Assembly: GCF_026650985.1 (NCBI RefSeq)
Contig: NZ_CP086239.1
Location: forward strand, 930,001-994,000
DNA: 64,000 nt
Source of the DNA: Clostridium estertheticum
GTDB lineage: Bacteria; Bacillota; Clostridia; Clostridiales; Clostridiaceae
Reading direction: 5' to 3'
The notes beneath the pieces were generated by a model. That model ran no database searches. It saw nothing but the letters and a program-made list of their open reading frames with translations, and had not been told where the DNA came from. Shown piece after piece: positions 17,884-26,305 of this stretch. The position numbers were made by a program, and so were the translations under genes. Positions within the stretch are counted from its first letter, which is position 1; the number at the start of each line of letters is the position of its first letter.

Positions 17884-18906
17884 TTATGAAGGAATAATTC
17901 TTTCGAAATCTTGCAAAATAGGTTCAATAGATTTTTCTATTTTAATCATTCCTTTTAATCTTTCAATATATCTAGCCTCAGGCCAACTGATTTCTCTTTT
18001 TTCATAATATTTGCTCATTATGCCTACAAAAAGATGAGGGAAAATTAATGCTTCTTTTAATACCTGCCATTTCCAGTGTTCTAGTGGATTTATGGCATTG
18101 TACCATTGTAATATCTGTGATGTTAATTTTAAATCCCATTGGCCTTCCTTTTTCATGATCTTATTTAAAAATTTTCTTATGTCTCTAGTAGGTAAATCTA
18201 TAGTAATAGAATCTATATCTAAAACAAATATTTCTTTAGAACTAGTAAGAATAAGATTACTAGCAGTAAAATCTTGATGACAAAGGCAATTTGTATTTTT
18301 AGTCTCAAGGGCCCATCTGGAATATCCTGATTTCTTATTTTCAGCTATTGCTAATTGCATTCTTTTATAAAAATAAGGAAACTGTGATATAATAATTTGT
18401 CCGAATTCTGAATGTTTAGGAATAGACATTTCGGTATCATAAAAACCTTTTAATTTAATCATTTGACCTTCAAACTCTTCCTTTTGAAGACCTAGATGTA
18501 ACCTTGGCTTGCAATCATCAGGAAATTCAAAACCTCTAGAGGCGTAATGGAACGTAGCTAGCGCTTCGACTATCATTTTTAATTCTTGAGGTTTGTCCTC
18601 ATTTGGGGTATTGCCAATAATAGCATCACTTAAAACGTAACAGCAATTAACTCCTTTTATATAATTATTATTGTTTTTTGTTTTAATAATATTAGATAAG
18701 TTAACCTCTCTATTTTTTAAGTGCTCAACAGCTGAGAGTATGAATTCGAGGGTTTTAGATGAGCAGGAGTGTTTTTTTAAGACTTTATCACCATCAGTAG
18801 TTTTTATCCACCAGATGGCCTTTTTACCTTTATCGGATTGTTGTTTTATATCAACAATATTAATATTATATTGAGATAATATTAAATTTATATTTTCTTG
18901 TTCCAT
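17884..18906 (-). CDS. CotS-family spore coat protein (kinase-like fold), first gene of the operon
   Basis: 340 aa. Same fold and family as its neighbour: catalytic loop CHQDFTASNLIL and metal segment VLDIDSITIDLPTRDIRK, about 200-230 residues from the start. The N-terminal lobe carries KKAIWWIKTTDGDKVLKKHS with the ATP-binding Lys. The ATG at 18906 has the ribosome site AAGGAGG. The two CotS paralogues are clearly diverged (different N-lobes), so the duplication is old. Sporulation sigma factor control (sigma-E or sigma-K) is expected from family context, but I could not identify a convincing promoter in the upstream ~135 bases. Confidence 0.8.
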   Translation of the reverse strand: MEQENINLILSQYNINIVDIKQQSDKGKKAIWWIKTTDGDKVLKKHSCSSKTLEFILSAVEHLKNREVNLSNIIKTKNNNNYIKGVNCCYVLSDAIIGNTPNEDKPQELKMIVEALATFHYASRGFEFPDDCKPRLHLGLQKEEFEGQMIKLKGFYDTEMSIPKHSEFGQIIISQFPYFYKRMQLAIAENKKSGYSRWALETKNTNCLCHQDFTASNLILTSSKEIFVLDIDSITIDLPTRDIRKFLNKIMKKEGQWDLKLTSQILQWYNAINPLEHWKWQVLKEALIFPHLFVGIMSKYYEKREISWPEARYIERLKGMIKIEKSIEPILQDFERIIPS

Positions 18907-19042
18907 AATGTGGCCTCCTTATAACAATGAATATCAATCTTGAAATTTATATTTATATATAAAACCCTGAGGAGTCTTAATAAATGTTTAGGAAAAGAAA
19001 AGTCATACAAAACATCCCCAGGGAGTGTTAATTTAGTATTTA

Positions 19043-19423
19043 TTAAAATTCAAAGGGCTCATAATCAAAGCTTACATCAGTAGTTATTTCCATTCCATCA
19101 GAGTTTATATTGGTATCTTCTTTTAATGTATCATCAGAATTTATATTGGTCTTTTCTTCGAATTCCTCAGCAGAACTCATATTGATATCTTCTTCTAATG
19201 CGTTAGTTTGTTTTGACTTTTGTCCCCATGTAACTTTAATTGTAAAATCACCATAATTTTCATCACTATCAAGTTTAAATTGGTAATTCAATTCTTCATC
19301 ATCTGGTATGTTAACAAGAGCTCCATCTATTTTGAGCTTGTCTTTGAATAGTCTTATAACCTCATCCTTTAAAAAAAAGTAAAACTTCTCCTTATTTCCA
19401 GTATATTTTTCTCTATAATCCAT
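19043..19423 (-). CDS. Small acidic protein of unknown function
   Basis: 126 aa, not recognised. The first 75 residues look folded (MDYREKYTGNKEKFYFFLKD, then a KVTWGQK strand). The tail is acidic and repetitive, with three related segments: EEDINMSSAEEFEE, EKTNINSDDTLKE and EDTNINSDGME. The start ATG at 19423 is chosen because GAAGGGGATG lies upstream; an in-frame GTG at 19441 is within that site. It is upstream of the CotS operon on the same strand, with about 135 bases between. A spore-related role is possible by position only. Confidence 0.6.
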   Translation of the reverse strand: MDYREKYTGNKEKFYFFLKDEVIRLFKDKLKIDGALVNIPDDEELNYQFKLDSDENYGDFTIKVTWGQKSKQTNALEEDINMSSAEEFEEKTNINSDDTLKEDTNINSDGMEITTDVSFDYEPFEF

Positions 19424-19689
19424 GAATAACATCCCCTTCACTATAATAGTATTCTGATTTAACTATAAGGGTGATAGTAATAAGACATATTTTAAAAGGA
19501 AAATAAAAATGAATTCATTAAAATAATTACAATACTTGTTTTAATCAATAATTACAAAAGGTAATTTTATAATACTCAAAAATATGATATATTAATATTA
19601 AGAGTTTTACATACTTGATTAAAAACAGTAAATGATAAATATATAGGTAATTTGCATCTGTAAAATAACTTTATGAGGAAGGTGTTTTT

Positions 19690-20448
19690 ATGAAAATTTA
19701 TTCATGGAATGTAAATGGTATAAGAGCCATAAAAAATAAAGGATTTATTGAATGGATTGGGAGTGAGCAACCAGAGGTTTTATGTTTGCAAGAAACAAAA
19801 ATTCAAGAGGATCAAATAAGCGATGAGCTTAAAAATATAGAAGGGTATTATTCATATTTTTGTTGTGCGCAGAAGAAAGGTTATAGTGGAGTAGCTATAT
19901 ACACTAAGCAAAAACCAATATCTGTTATGCGAGGGATTGGAATAGAGAAATTTGATAGTGAAGGGCGAATATTAATAGCTGAATTTGAAAATTTCACACT
20001 TTTTAATATTTACTTTCCTAATGGTCAAAAGGATGAGGATAGATTAAATTATAAAATGGAATTTTATGATGAATTACTAGCTTACTGTGAAAAGTTAAGA
20101 AAAAAAGGAAAAAAGCTAATTATTTGTGGGGATTATAATACCGCTCATAATGTTATTGATCTTAAAAATCCAAAGGCAAATGAAAAATACTCAGGGTTCT
20201 TACCTATAGAGCGGGCGTGGATGGATAAATTTATATCTCATGGTTACGTTGATACTTTTAGATATCTTCATGCAGAGGAAGTAAAATATTCTTGGTGGAG
20301 TTACAGATTTAAGGCTAGGGAAAAAAATGCAGGGTGGCGTCTTGACTACTTTTTTATAACAAAGGACCTATTAAGCGAGCTGAAGGAAGCCTCTATTTTA
20401 AATGAGGTTATAGGATCAGATCATTGCCCTGTGAGCATTATTTTATAG
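19690..20448 (+). CDS. exoA: Exodeoxyribonuclease III / AP endonuclease
   Basis: 252 aa, standard length for ExoA/XthA. MKIYSWNVNGIRA (catalytic Asn7), LCLQETKI (Glu for Mg2+), the NIYFPNGQ loop, GDYNTAHN (Asp/Asn), and a C-terminal GSDHCPVSI (Asp-His pair) are all present. It incises DNA 5' to abasic sites in base-excision repair and has 3'-5' exonuclease activity. The ribosome site is GAGGAAGG. It stands as a single gene; the 248 bases upstream show no strong promoter. Confidence 0.93.
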   Translation: MKIYSWNVNGIRAIKNKGFIEWIGSEQPEVLCLQETKIQEDQISDELKNIEGYYSYFCCAQKKGYSGVAIYTKQKPISVMRGIGIEKFDSEGRILIAEFENFTLFNIYFPNGQKDEDRLNYKMEFYDELLAYCEKLRKKGKKLIICGDYNTAHNVIDLKNPKANEKYSGFLPIERAWMDKFISHGYVDTFRYLHAEEVKYSWWSYRFKAREKNAGWRLDYFFITKDLLSELKEASILNEVIGSDHCPVSIIL

Positions 20449-20579
20449 TAATATTTAAATTAAGATGCAAAGTAGTGTATCAATTATTTATTTAAACTAG
20501 TTCAGTGTATAATGATATTATATTTAGTTAATTTATAATTTTTGAACTAGTTTTCAAAAAGTGAAAGGAAGTTTTAGTT

Positions 20580-21593
20580 ATGAACAATGAGAATAATTTG
20601 TATCCTGTAAAATTCAAGAAAAGATATGGGTACATAGATAGGGAAGGCAATGTAGTTATAGAAAATAAATTTAATTATGCTCAGGAGTTTGAAGGTGACT
20701 TAGCAATAGTGGGTATAGATGACAAGTATGGCTTTATAAATAAGGCTGGAGAGTTTGTCATAGAACCTAAGTATGATGAAGTTATGCCATTTAACGAAGG
20801 GCTTGCAGCAATAAAAGTAGGTCATAAAAATGGGTATATTAATTTAAGCGGAAAACTTATAGTTGAACCTAAATATGAGGAAGCTAATTTCTTTATTGAA
20901 GGAAGAGCAGCAGTAAAGAGTGGCTATATGTGGGGATATATAGATAGTGAAGGTACGGAAATAGTACCACCAAAATATTTAGATGCTAATGATTATAGTG
21001 ATGGATTAGCAGCAGTTCAAATAGGTGGTAAGATAGCATATATAGATAAGGATGGTAAAATTATAATAGATGCAATTTATGATTATGCTAATGAATTTTA
21101 CAGTGGAATAGCATCAGTTTGTTCTAAGGGAAAGTATGGGTATATAAACAAGAGCGGAGAAATAATTATACCGCTACGATATAATGTTTGCTCTGAGTTC
21201 AATGAAGGATTAGCAGCAGTTGAGATAAGAGAAAAATACGGATACATAGATAACACGGGAGACATTATTATAAAACCGAAATTTGAGTGGGCTGGCAAAT
21301 TTTATGAAGGTATAGCTGTAATTTGTGAAAATGAAAAATATGGTTGTATTGATAAAAGTGGTAATATTACAATACCAACAAATTTTGAAGACATAGATAT
21401 TATAAGTGAGGGTTTAATAGCTGCTCAAATAGGAGATTTGTGGGGTTACATAGATTGTTTAGGTGAAATGATTATAGAACCAATTTTTGAAGAAGCCTAT
21501 GAATTTACCCAGGGAATTGCAAGGGTTGAAATAGGTAAAAGGATTGGATATATCAATAAATCAGGAGAATACATTTGGAAATTACAAGCTTAG
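20580..21593 (+). CDS. WG-repeat protein
   Basis: 337 aa made almost wholly of about ten WG (KWG) repeats, each of 32-35 residues with a core like YGYIDREG, YGFINKAG, WGYIDSEG, YGYINKSG or WGYIDCLG, then an acidic or proline-containing strand (EPKYDE). Such arrays form a beta-rich scaffold. No enzymatic motif, signal peptide or membrane segment is present, so it is likely cytosolic. The function of bacterial WG proteins is not defined. The ribosome site is AAAGGAAG. A strong terminator follows. Confidence 0.85.
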   Translation: MNNENNLYPVKFKKRYGYIDREGNVVIENKFNYAQEFEGDLAIVGIDDKYGFINKAGEFVIEPKYDEVMPFNEGLAAIKVGHKNGYINLSGKLIVEPKYEEANFFIEGRAAVKSGYMWGYIDSEGTEIVPPKYLDANDYSDGLAAVQIGGKIAYIDKDGKIIIDAIYDYANEFYSGIASVCSKGKYGYINKSGEIIIPLRYNVCSEFNEGLAAVEIREKYGYIDNTGDIIIKPKFEWAGKFYEGIAVICENEKYGCIDKSGNITIPTNFEDIDIISEGLIAAQIGDLWGYIDCLGEMIIEPIFEEAYEFTQGIARVEIGKRIGYINKSGEYIWKLQA

Positions 21594-21610
21594 ATTTTAG
21601 ATTAATTGGT

Positions 21611-21651
21611 TGCCTCAAAATAGAAAGTGATTTCTATTTTGAGGCATTTTT
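21611..21651 (+). terminator. Rho-independent terminator
   Basis: Perfect 16-bp stem TGCCTCAAAATAGAAA / TTTCTATTTTGAGGCA (21611-21646), loop GTGA, followed by TTTTT. Confidence 0.9.
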
Positions 21652-21719
21652 GTCCGAATATAAAAGTGGATTTTTAGGATGCGCTTTTTATGTATATTTT
21701 CAATAAGAAAATTATTAAC

Positions 21720-22613
21720 TTAATCTAAATTCTTATGAACGGGTAGGGGGTTTGCATTTAAGAAATCTATAAATACTTTTGAAACAGTGGATAAACAACA
21801 ATTTTTTCTCCAAACGAGAGCAATTTTTATAGGAATAGTATTACATAATGGAATTTTTGTTATTTTATCATTATCTTCAACAATTTCTTTTAATAAAAAA
21901 GATATACCAACCCCGTTTGTAATAAGTCCTTTGACGGTTTCTAAGTGGTTGGACGATAAAATAATATTAGGCTGAATATGTTTTTCTCTAAAACGATTTA
22001 ATACCTTCTCCCTTATGTAGAAGCCTTCTTTTAATAAGATAATAGGTTCGCTTTTAATATCTTCAAATGTAATAGTTGACTTTTTTCTTAGCGGATGTTC
22101 TTTTTTTAAGCAAACTAAGAGTTCGCTATCTAAAATAGGCAAGGAAGCTAGTATATCATTACCTGGGTCACCTATAATAAGACCTAAATCCAAGTCTCCA
22201 TTTTCTATCATTTGTCTTGTTTCAATAGATCCATATTCTATAATATTGAGTTTGATATTTGGATATAATTGTTTAAATTTAATAAAAACTATAGGAAATA
22301 TAAAGGTACCGATCATTGGAGGTATGCCTATTGTAAGTATACCCTTTTTAAGATCCTCGTAATCTTTCATTTCGGTAGTGGCATTGTCTACTAGTTTTAA
22401 AATTTCATCTACTCTCTTTAAAAAAATTTTTCCTTCAACTGTGGGAAAAAGTTGCTTTTTAGATCTGTCAAAGAGTACACAGGACAGTTCTTTTTCTAAA
22501 TTCTTAATGGAATTGGTAATGGATGGTTGGGTTACGTAAAGTTTTTTTGCAGCTTGTGTAATACTATTTAATTGACAAACCATCTGAAAATATTGTAACT
22601 GTCTTAATTCCAT
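21720..22613 (-). CDS. LysR-family regulator divergent from the Hdr-Flx-fumarate operon
   Basis: 297 aa. The helix-turn-helix is at the N-terminus (MELRQLQYFQMVCQLNSITQ then AAKKLYVTQPSITNSIKNLE). The effector-binding domain follows from about residue 90 (GILTIGIPPMIGTFIFPIVF). LysR proteins of this type commonly activate a divergent operon in response to a pathway metabolite; here malate, fumarate or a related dicarboxylate is a reasonable guess. ATG follows TAGGAGGC. A 22-bp palindrome (22638-22659) begins only 25 bases from its start codon and suggests autoregulation. Confidence 0.85.
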   Translation of the reverse strand: MELRQLQYFQMVCQLNSITQAAKKLYVTQPSITNSIKNLEKELSCVLFDRSKKQLFPTVEGKIFLKRVDEILKLVDNATTEMKDYEDLKKGILTIGIPPMIGTFIFPIVFIKFKQLYPNIKLNIIEYGSIETRQMIENGDLDLGLIIGDPGNDILASLPILDSELLVCLKKEHPLRKKSTITFEDIKSEPIILLKEGFYIREKVLNRFREKHIQPNIILSSNHLETVKGLITNGVGISFLLKEIVEDNDKITKIPLCNTIPIKIALVWRKNCCLSTVSKVFIDFLNANPLPVHKNLD

Positions 22614-22637
22614 AACGCAGCCTCCTAATTATAGATT

Positions 22638-22659
22638 TCAACTATGAAACCATAGTTGA
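22638..22659. promoter_or_regulatory. Perfect palindrome, candidate LysR operator
   Basis: Arms TCAACTATG (22638-22646) and CATAGTTGA (22651-22659) around AAAC. The dyad contains the T-N11-A geometry of LysR boxes. A partial copy, ACTAT-N6-ATAGT, lies at 22842-22857 nearer the hdr promoter. Two related sites at different distances are the usual LysR recognition/activation arrangement. Confidence 0.5.
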
Positions 22660-22685
22660 TTAATGTTTCTAAATTATAATGGAAA

Positions 22686-22703
22686 ACGTTATAATTTTAA
22701 CAA
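22686..22703. promoter_or_regulatory. Rex-like operator, copy 1 (lysR side)
   Basis: ACGTTATAATTTTAACAA matches the clostridial Rex pattern TTGTTAA-N4-TTAACAA at 11 of 14 defined positions. It is a near-exact repeat of the copy at 22887. Rex is a repressor that responds to the NADH/NAD+ ratio. Binding here is inferred. Confidence 0.4.
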
Positions 22704-22750
22704 AAATTAAATTGAATTATACAATATAAAAAAATATAAAAAAATACTTA

Positions 22751-22780
22751 TTTGTTGATAAATGTAGATATATCAACAAA
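22751..22780. repeat. Perfect 10-bp inverted repeat
   Basis: TTTGTTGATA (22751-22760) and TATCAACAAA (22771-22780) with a 10-base spacer. It may bind a regulator or mark a factor-dependent site. It does not match Rex spacing. Confidence 0.5.
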
Positions 22781-22886
22781 ATTAAGAAAAGAATACTTTG
22801 TTATAGTAAATTTATAAGATGTTTCTTTATGATAGGCAAATACTATTATATCATAGTTTAATGGTATTTTAAATTTAGAAGAATAC

Positions 22887-22904
22887 ATGTTATAATTTTA
22901 ACAA
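22887..22904. promoter_or_regulatory. Rex-like operator, copy 2 (hdr side)
   Basis: ATGTTATAATTTTAACAA matches TTGTTAA-N4-TTAACAA at 12 of 14 defined positions and includes TATAAT at 22891-22896. It shares 17 of 18 bases with copy 1. NADH/NAD+-sensing control would suit an NADH-oxidising operon. Confidence 0.45.
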
Positions 22905-23000
22905 GAAGTTAAGTGAAACTTCATCATTTTTAAGAAATAAACGTTAACAGATAATATAAACATTTTTTACTAACTAGTATTAAAACATTAATAAATTGAA

Positions 23001-23044
23001 GGGAGGTGCAAATCTAGACTTATACATTTGTTTAAAAGTCTAGA
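23001..23044 (+). promoter_or_regulatory. Shine-Dalgarno site with hairpin between it and the start codon of hdrB
   Basis: GGGAGGTG lies at 23001-23008, but the AUG is at 23044, 35 bases away, too far for normal initiation. Between them is a perfect 9-bp inverted repeat, TCTAGACTT (23013-23021) and AAGTCTAGA (23036-23044), with a 14-base loop. Folding would bring the SD close to the AUG and would also tie up its A. This resembles the phage T4 gene 38 arrangement and could tune translation. Confidence 0.55.
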
Positions 23045-23841
23045 TGAAAAATATGAAGTATAGTTATTATCCAGGTTGTACGTTAAAGACGAAAGCTCAG
23101 GAATTAGAAAAGTATGCACTAGATTCTGCAAAAGTCTTGGGGTTTGAGCTAGAAGAGCAAAAAGAGTGGCAATGTTGTGGTGCGGTATATCCAATGGCCA
23201 CTGATGAAATAGCTACTAAATTATCCGCTGTACGGAGCCTAGCAGCAGCAAGGGATAAAGGTGAAAAGCTAGTCACTTTATGTGCAGCATGTCATCATGT
23301 GATTAAAAGAGTAAATGAAGATATGAAAAGCAAAGAGGATATAAAATCAAAGGTTAACAATTATTTAGACTTGCCAAAAGAATACGAGGGTGAGACACAA
23401 GTTCTTCATTATCTAGAAGTACTTAGAGATGAAATAGGATTTGATGAACTAGCTAAAAAAGTTACGAATCCTCTTACTAATCGTAAAATTGGTGCATATT
23501 ATGGTTGTTTGCTCCTTCGTCCAAGTAGTACTATGAATTTTGATGATCCAGAAAATCCTTCTATTATAGAAGATTTTATTACAGCAATAGGAGCTATTCC
23601 AGTTATATATCCATATAGAACGGAGTGTTGTGGAGGGTACCTTTGTTTAGAACAGAAGGATCTTGTAAACAAAATGACAGATAATATAATACAATCCGCT
23701 GTAAAAAATGATGCAGAAGAAATTGTTACTGCATGCCCCCTTTGTAAATATAACCTAGAAATTAGTAATGATGGGGCAAAAGATAAACTATCTATTACCT
23801 ATTTCACAGAACTTTTAGCAGAAGCTTTAGGTGTTAAATAA
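23044..23841 (+). CDS. hdrB: HdrB-like subunit with two CCG domains
   Basis: 265 aa. Two CX(n)CCG-X(n)-CxxC modules bind non-cubane [4Fe-4S] clusters in the heterodisulfide reductase family: Cys12, Cys44-45, Cys80/83, and Cys155, Cys195-196, Cys231/234. All expected cysteines are present. In methanogens HdrB reduces CoM-S-S-CoB; Clostridium lacks those thiols. Here it probably passes electrons onward, perhaps to the fumarate-reductase-type proteins of the same cluster, or reduces another disulfide. It is the first gene of the cluster; an in-frame TAG lies directly upstream of the ATG. Another ATG at 23053 lacks its own ribosome site. The unusual leader is described separately. Confidence 0.88.
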   Translation: MKNMKYSYYPGCTLKTKAQELEKYALDSAKVLGFELEEQKEWQCCGAVYPMATDEIATKLSAVRSLAAARDKGEKLVTLCAACHHVIKRVNEDMKSKEDIKSKVNNYLDLPKEYEGETQVLHYLEVLRDEIGFDELAKKVTNPLTNRKIGAYYGCLLLRPSSTMNFDDPENPSIIEDFITAIGAIPVIYPYRTECCGGYLCLEQKDLVNKMTDNIIQSAVKNDAEEIVTACPLCKYNLEISNDGAKDKLSITYFTELLAEALGVK

Positions 23842-23860
23842 GATAGGAGGAGATAGTGTA

Positions 23861-24271
23861 ATGAAAAGAGTGAAAATATATTCAGGCAAAAGATCAAAAG
23901 AGTTAGAGCAAATTCTTCAAATTAGTGGGCAGAGGATACAAGATTGCATCCAGTGTGGAAAATGTTCAGCAAGTTGCCCTGCAAGTGAAGGGATGGATAT
24001 TCTACCTCATCAGGTCATAAGATTACTTCAGACAGGAGAACTAGACAAGGTTATAGAAAGTAAAACGATTTGGTCTTGTGCTTCATGTTTCACATGTTCT
24101 GAGCGTTGTCCTAGGGATATAGATATTGCAAACGTTTTAGAGGCAGTGAGACTTATAGTTATTAGGCGTTCAGGAGAAAATAGAATAAAAGCTGAAGATG
24201 TTATTAAAAAAATAGATGATAAAATGCCCCAACAGGCAATAGCAAGTGTATTTAGAAAGTACAACAAATAA
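23861..24271 (+). CDS. hdrC: HdrC-like ferredoxin subunit
   Basis: 136 aa, small HdrC. Two [4Fe-4S] motifs: Cys29/32/35/39 (CIQCGKCSASCP) and Cys73/76/79/83 (CASCFTCSERCP). It should wire HdrA to HdrB. The ATG at 23861 follows ATAGGAGGAG; an in-frame GTG at 23831 lies in the end of hdrB and is unlikely. The 19-base gap to hdrB and the 48-base gap to hdrA indicate one transcript. Confidence 0.88.
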   Translation: MKRVKIYSGKRSKELEQILQISGQRIQDCIQCGKCSASCPASEGMDILPHQVIRLLQTGELDKVIESKTIWSCASCFTCSERCPRDIDIANVLEAVRLIVIRRSGENRIKAEDVIKKIDDKMPQQAIASVFRKYNK

Positions 24272-24319
24272 TTTTTACATTAAAATAATGAAACTGTTAT
24301 TTTTAAAGGAGGAATCAAA

Positions 24320-26305
24320 TTGCAGAAAATTGGAGTTTTTGTTTGTTGGTGTGGAAGTAATATAGCAGCTACCGTAGACATTGATAAAGTCATAGAAGAA
24401 GCACAAAAAATGCCTGGAGTTGTATATGCTAAAGACTATCAATATATGTGTTCCGAAGTAGGTCAGAATTTGATCAAAAATGCGATAAAAGATCAAAAAT
24501 TAGACAGAGTTGTGGTAGCATCATGTTCACCTAGAATGCATGAGGCAACATTTAGAAAAGCGGCTAAAGCAGCAGGTCTAAACCCATATTTATTAGAAGT
24601 TGCTAATATTCGAGAACATTGTTCTTGGATTCATAAGGATAAAGAGATTGGAACGCCTAAAGCCATAGCTCTTGTTAGGGCTGCAGTGGCTAAAGCTACA
24701 TTAAATAGTGAACTTACACCAGGCCAAATAGATGTAACAAAAAGGGCACTTGTTATTGGTGGAGGAATAGCAGGAATTCAAACGGCTCTTGATATTGCTG
24801 AGGCTGGTTATCAAGTTGATATCATTGAGAAGTCACCAAGTATTGGTGGTAAGATGTCTCAACTTGATAAAACATTCCCAACACTCGATTGTTCTGCCTG
24901 TATTTTGACACCGAAAATGGTAGATGCCGCATCTCATGAAAATATAACATTATATACATACAGTGAGCTTGAGGCAGTTAAAGGATATGTGGGAAACTTT
25001 GAAGCAACCATTAACCAAAAGGCACGAAGTATAAATATGGATAAGTGTACTGGTTGTGGTGTCTGTACTGAAAAATGTCCTTCGAAAAAAGCTAAAAGTG
25101 AGTTTAATGAAGGATTAAGAAACAGAGGGGCCATTTATATGCCTTTCGCTCAGGCGGTTCCAAACGTACCTGTTATAGATAGAGAACATTGTATCAAGTT
25201 TAAAACAGGAAAATGTGGAATTTGCGAAAAAGTATGTACAGCGGGTGCTGTTGATTTTTCTCAGGTTGATACTAAAATAACAAAACAATATGGTGCTATA
25301 GTGGTATCCACAGGTTATGATCTTATAAGTTTAGATAAATTTGGAGAATACCAGTATGGTCAACATCCTGATGTAATAACATCGCTTGAATTTGAGAGAT
25401 TAACAAATGCTGCAGGTCCAACAGCAGGTCATCTATTATGTCCATCTGACCAAAGAGTGCCTAAAAAAGTAGTGTTTATACAATGTGTTGGATCAAGGGA
25501 CAAGACCTTAAGGGGTAAACCTTACTGTTCAAAAATTTGTTGTATGTACACAGCAAAACATGCAATGTTACTTAAGGATCATTATCCTGATATGGAAGCC
25601 TATGTTTTTTATATTGATGTTCGTACACCAGGAAAAAACTTTGAAGAGTTCCAGAGAAGAGCTGTTGAAGAATATGGTGTTCATTATATTAAAGGAATGG
25701 TTGGTAAAGTTTTTCCAAATGGAGAGAATCTTCAAGTTAATGCTATTGATGCTTCGACTGGAGAGACAGTTCAAATTGATGCAGATATAGTAGTGCTCGC
25801 TGCGGCAACTAAGGCCAAAGATGATGCAACTACAATTAAAAGAATATTAGGCATAAGTACAGATACAAATAATTTCTTTACAGAGGCGCATCCAAAACTT
25901 CGTCCTGTTGAAACTCATTCTGCAGGGATATTTCTAGCAGGAGCATGCCAAGGACCAAAGGATATACCAGAGACAGTAGCACAAGCAAGTGCTGCAGCAG
26001 CAAAGGTAATTGGCGTATTAAGTAAGGATAAGTTGGTTAATAATCCTTGTGTTTCAGAAGTAGATGAATCGATTTGTAGTGGATGTCTTGCGTGTACTAA
26101 AATATGTCCATATGATGCAATCTCATCAAAAACAATTGAAGTTAAAGAGAATGGAAATATAATTAATAAAATAGTTGCAAGTGTAAATGAAGCACTTTGT
26201 CAAGGATGTGGCGGATGTACTGTAGCTTGTCGTCCTGGTGCCATTGATCTTAAAGGATTTACTAATAAACAGATTTTAGCGGAGGTGGATGCAATATGTC
26301 GATAG
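24320..26305 (+). CDS. hdrA: HdrA-like flavoprotein, electron-bifurcation core
   Basis: 661 aa, typical HdrA. N-terminal domain with MQKIGVFVCWCGSNIA; the FAD site IGGGIAGIQTALDIAEAGY near 146-165; an inserted ferredoxin-like part with CTGCGVCTEKCP (243-253) and CGICEKVC (299-306); C-terminal ferredoxin domain CSGCLACTKICP (586) and CQGCGGCTVACRP (627). HdrA carries the bifurcating FAD, splitting electron pairs between a high-potential acceptor and ferredoxin. The start is TTG at 24320, 6-9 bases after AAAGGAGG. It overlaps flxD by 10 bases. It is the largest and central subunit of this operon. Whether it really bifurcates here is inferred from family. Confidence 0.9.
   Translation: MQKIGVFVCWCGSNIAATVDIDKVIEEAQKMPGVVYAKDYQYMCSEVGQNLIKNAIKDQKLDRVVVASCSPRMHEATFRKAAKAAGLNPYLLEVANIREHCSWIHKDKEIGTPKAIALVRAAVAKATLNSELTPGQIDVTKRALVIGGGIAGIQTALDIAEAGYQVDIIEKSPSIGGKMSQLDKTFPTLDCSACILTPKMVDAASHENITLYTYSELEAVKGYVGNFEATINQKARSINMDKCTGCGVCTEKCPSKKAKSEFNEGLRNRGAIYMPFAQAVPNVPVIDREHCIKFKTGKCGICEKVCTAGAVDFSQVDTKITKQYGAIVVSTGYDLISLDKFGEYQYGQHPDVITSLEFERLTNAAGPTAGHLLCPSDQRVPKKVVFIQCVGSRDKTLRGKPYCSKICCMYTAKHAMLLKDHYPDMEAYVFYIDVRTPGKNFEEFQRRAVEEYGVHYIKGMVGKVFPNGENLQVNAIDASTGETVQIDADIVVLAAATKAKDDATTIKRILGISTDTNNFFTEAHPKLRPVETHSAGIFLAGACQGPKDIPETVAQASAAAAKVIGVLSKDKLVNNPCVSEVDESICSGCLACTKICPYDAISSKTIEVKENGNIINKIVASVNEALCQGCGGCTVACRPGAIDLKGFTNKQILAEVDAICR

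Larger units (their letters stand above)
22614..23043. other. Divergent regulatory region of the lysR and hdr operons
   Basis: 430 AT-rich bases without a gene. It holds a palindrome at 22638-22659, Rex-like sites at 22686-22703 and 22887-22904, a 10-bp inverted repeat at 22751-22780, a weaker ACTAT-N6-ATAGT dyad at 22842-22857, and the SD-hairpin at 23001-23044. Both Rex-like sites contain TATAAT, so they may overlap -10 elements, but no matching -35 was convincing. Confidence 0.6.

Noticed and set aside
18960-19030. Possible hairpin CCCTGAGGA / TCCCCAGGG between the small acidic gene and the CotS operon
   Set aside because: The arms are about 40 bases apart with a mismatch and no T-tail, so it is not called as a terminator.
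22751-22780. The 10-bp inverted repeat considered as an Fnr/Crp or Rex operator
   Set aside because: The arms are spaced 10 bases apart, unlike TTGAT-N4-ATCAA or TTGTTAA-N4-TTAACAA, so no specific regulator is named.
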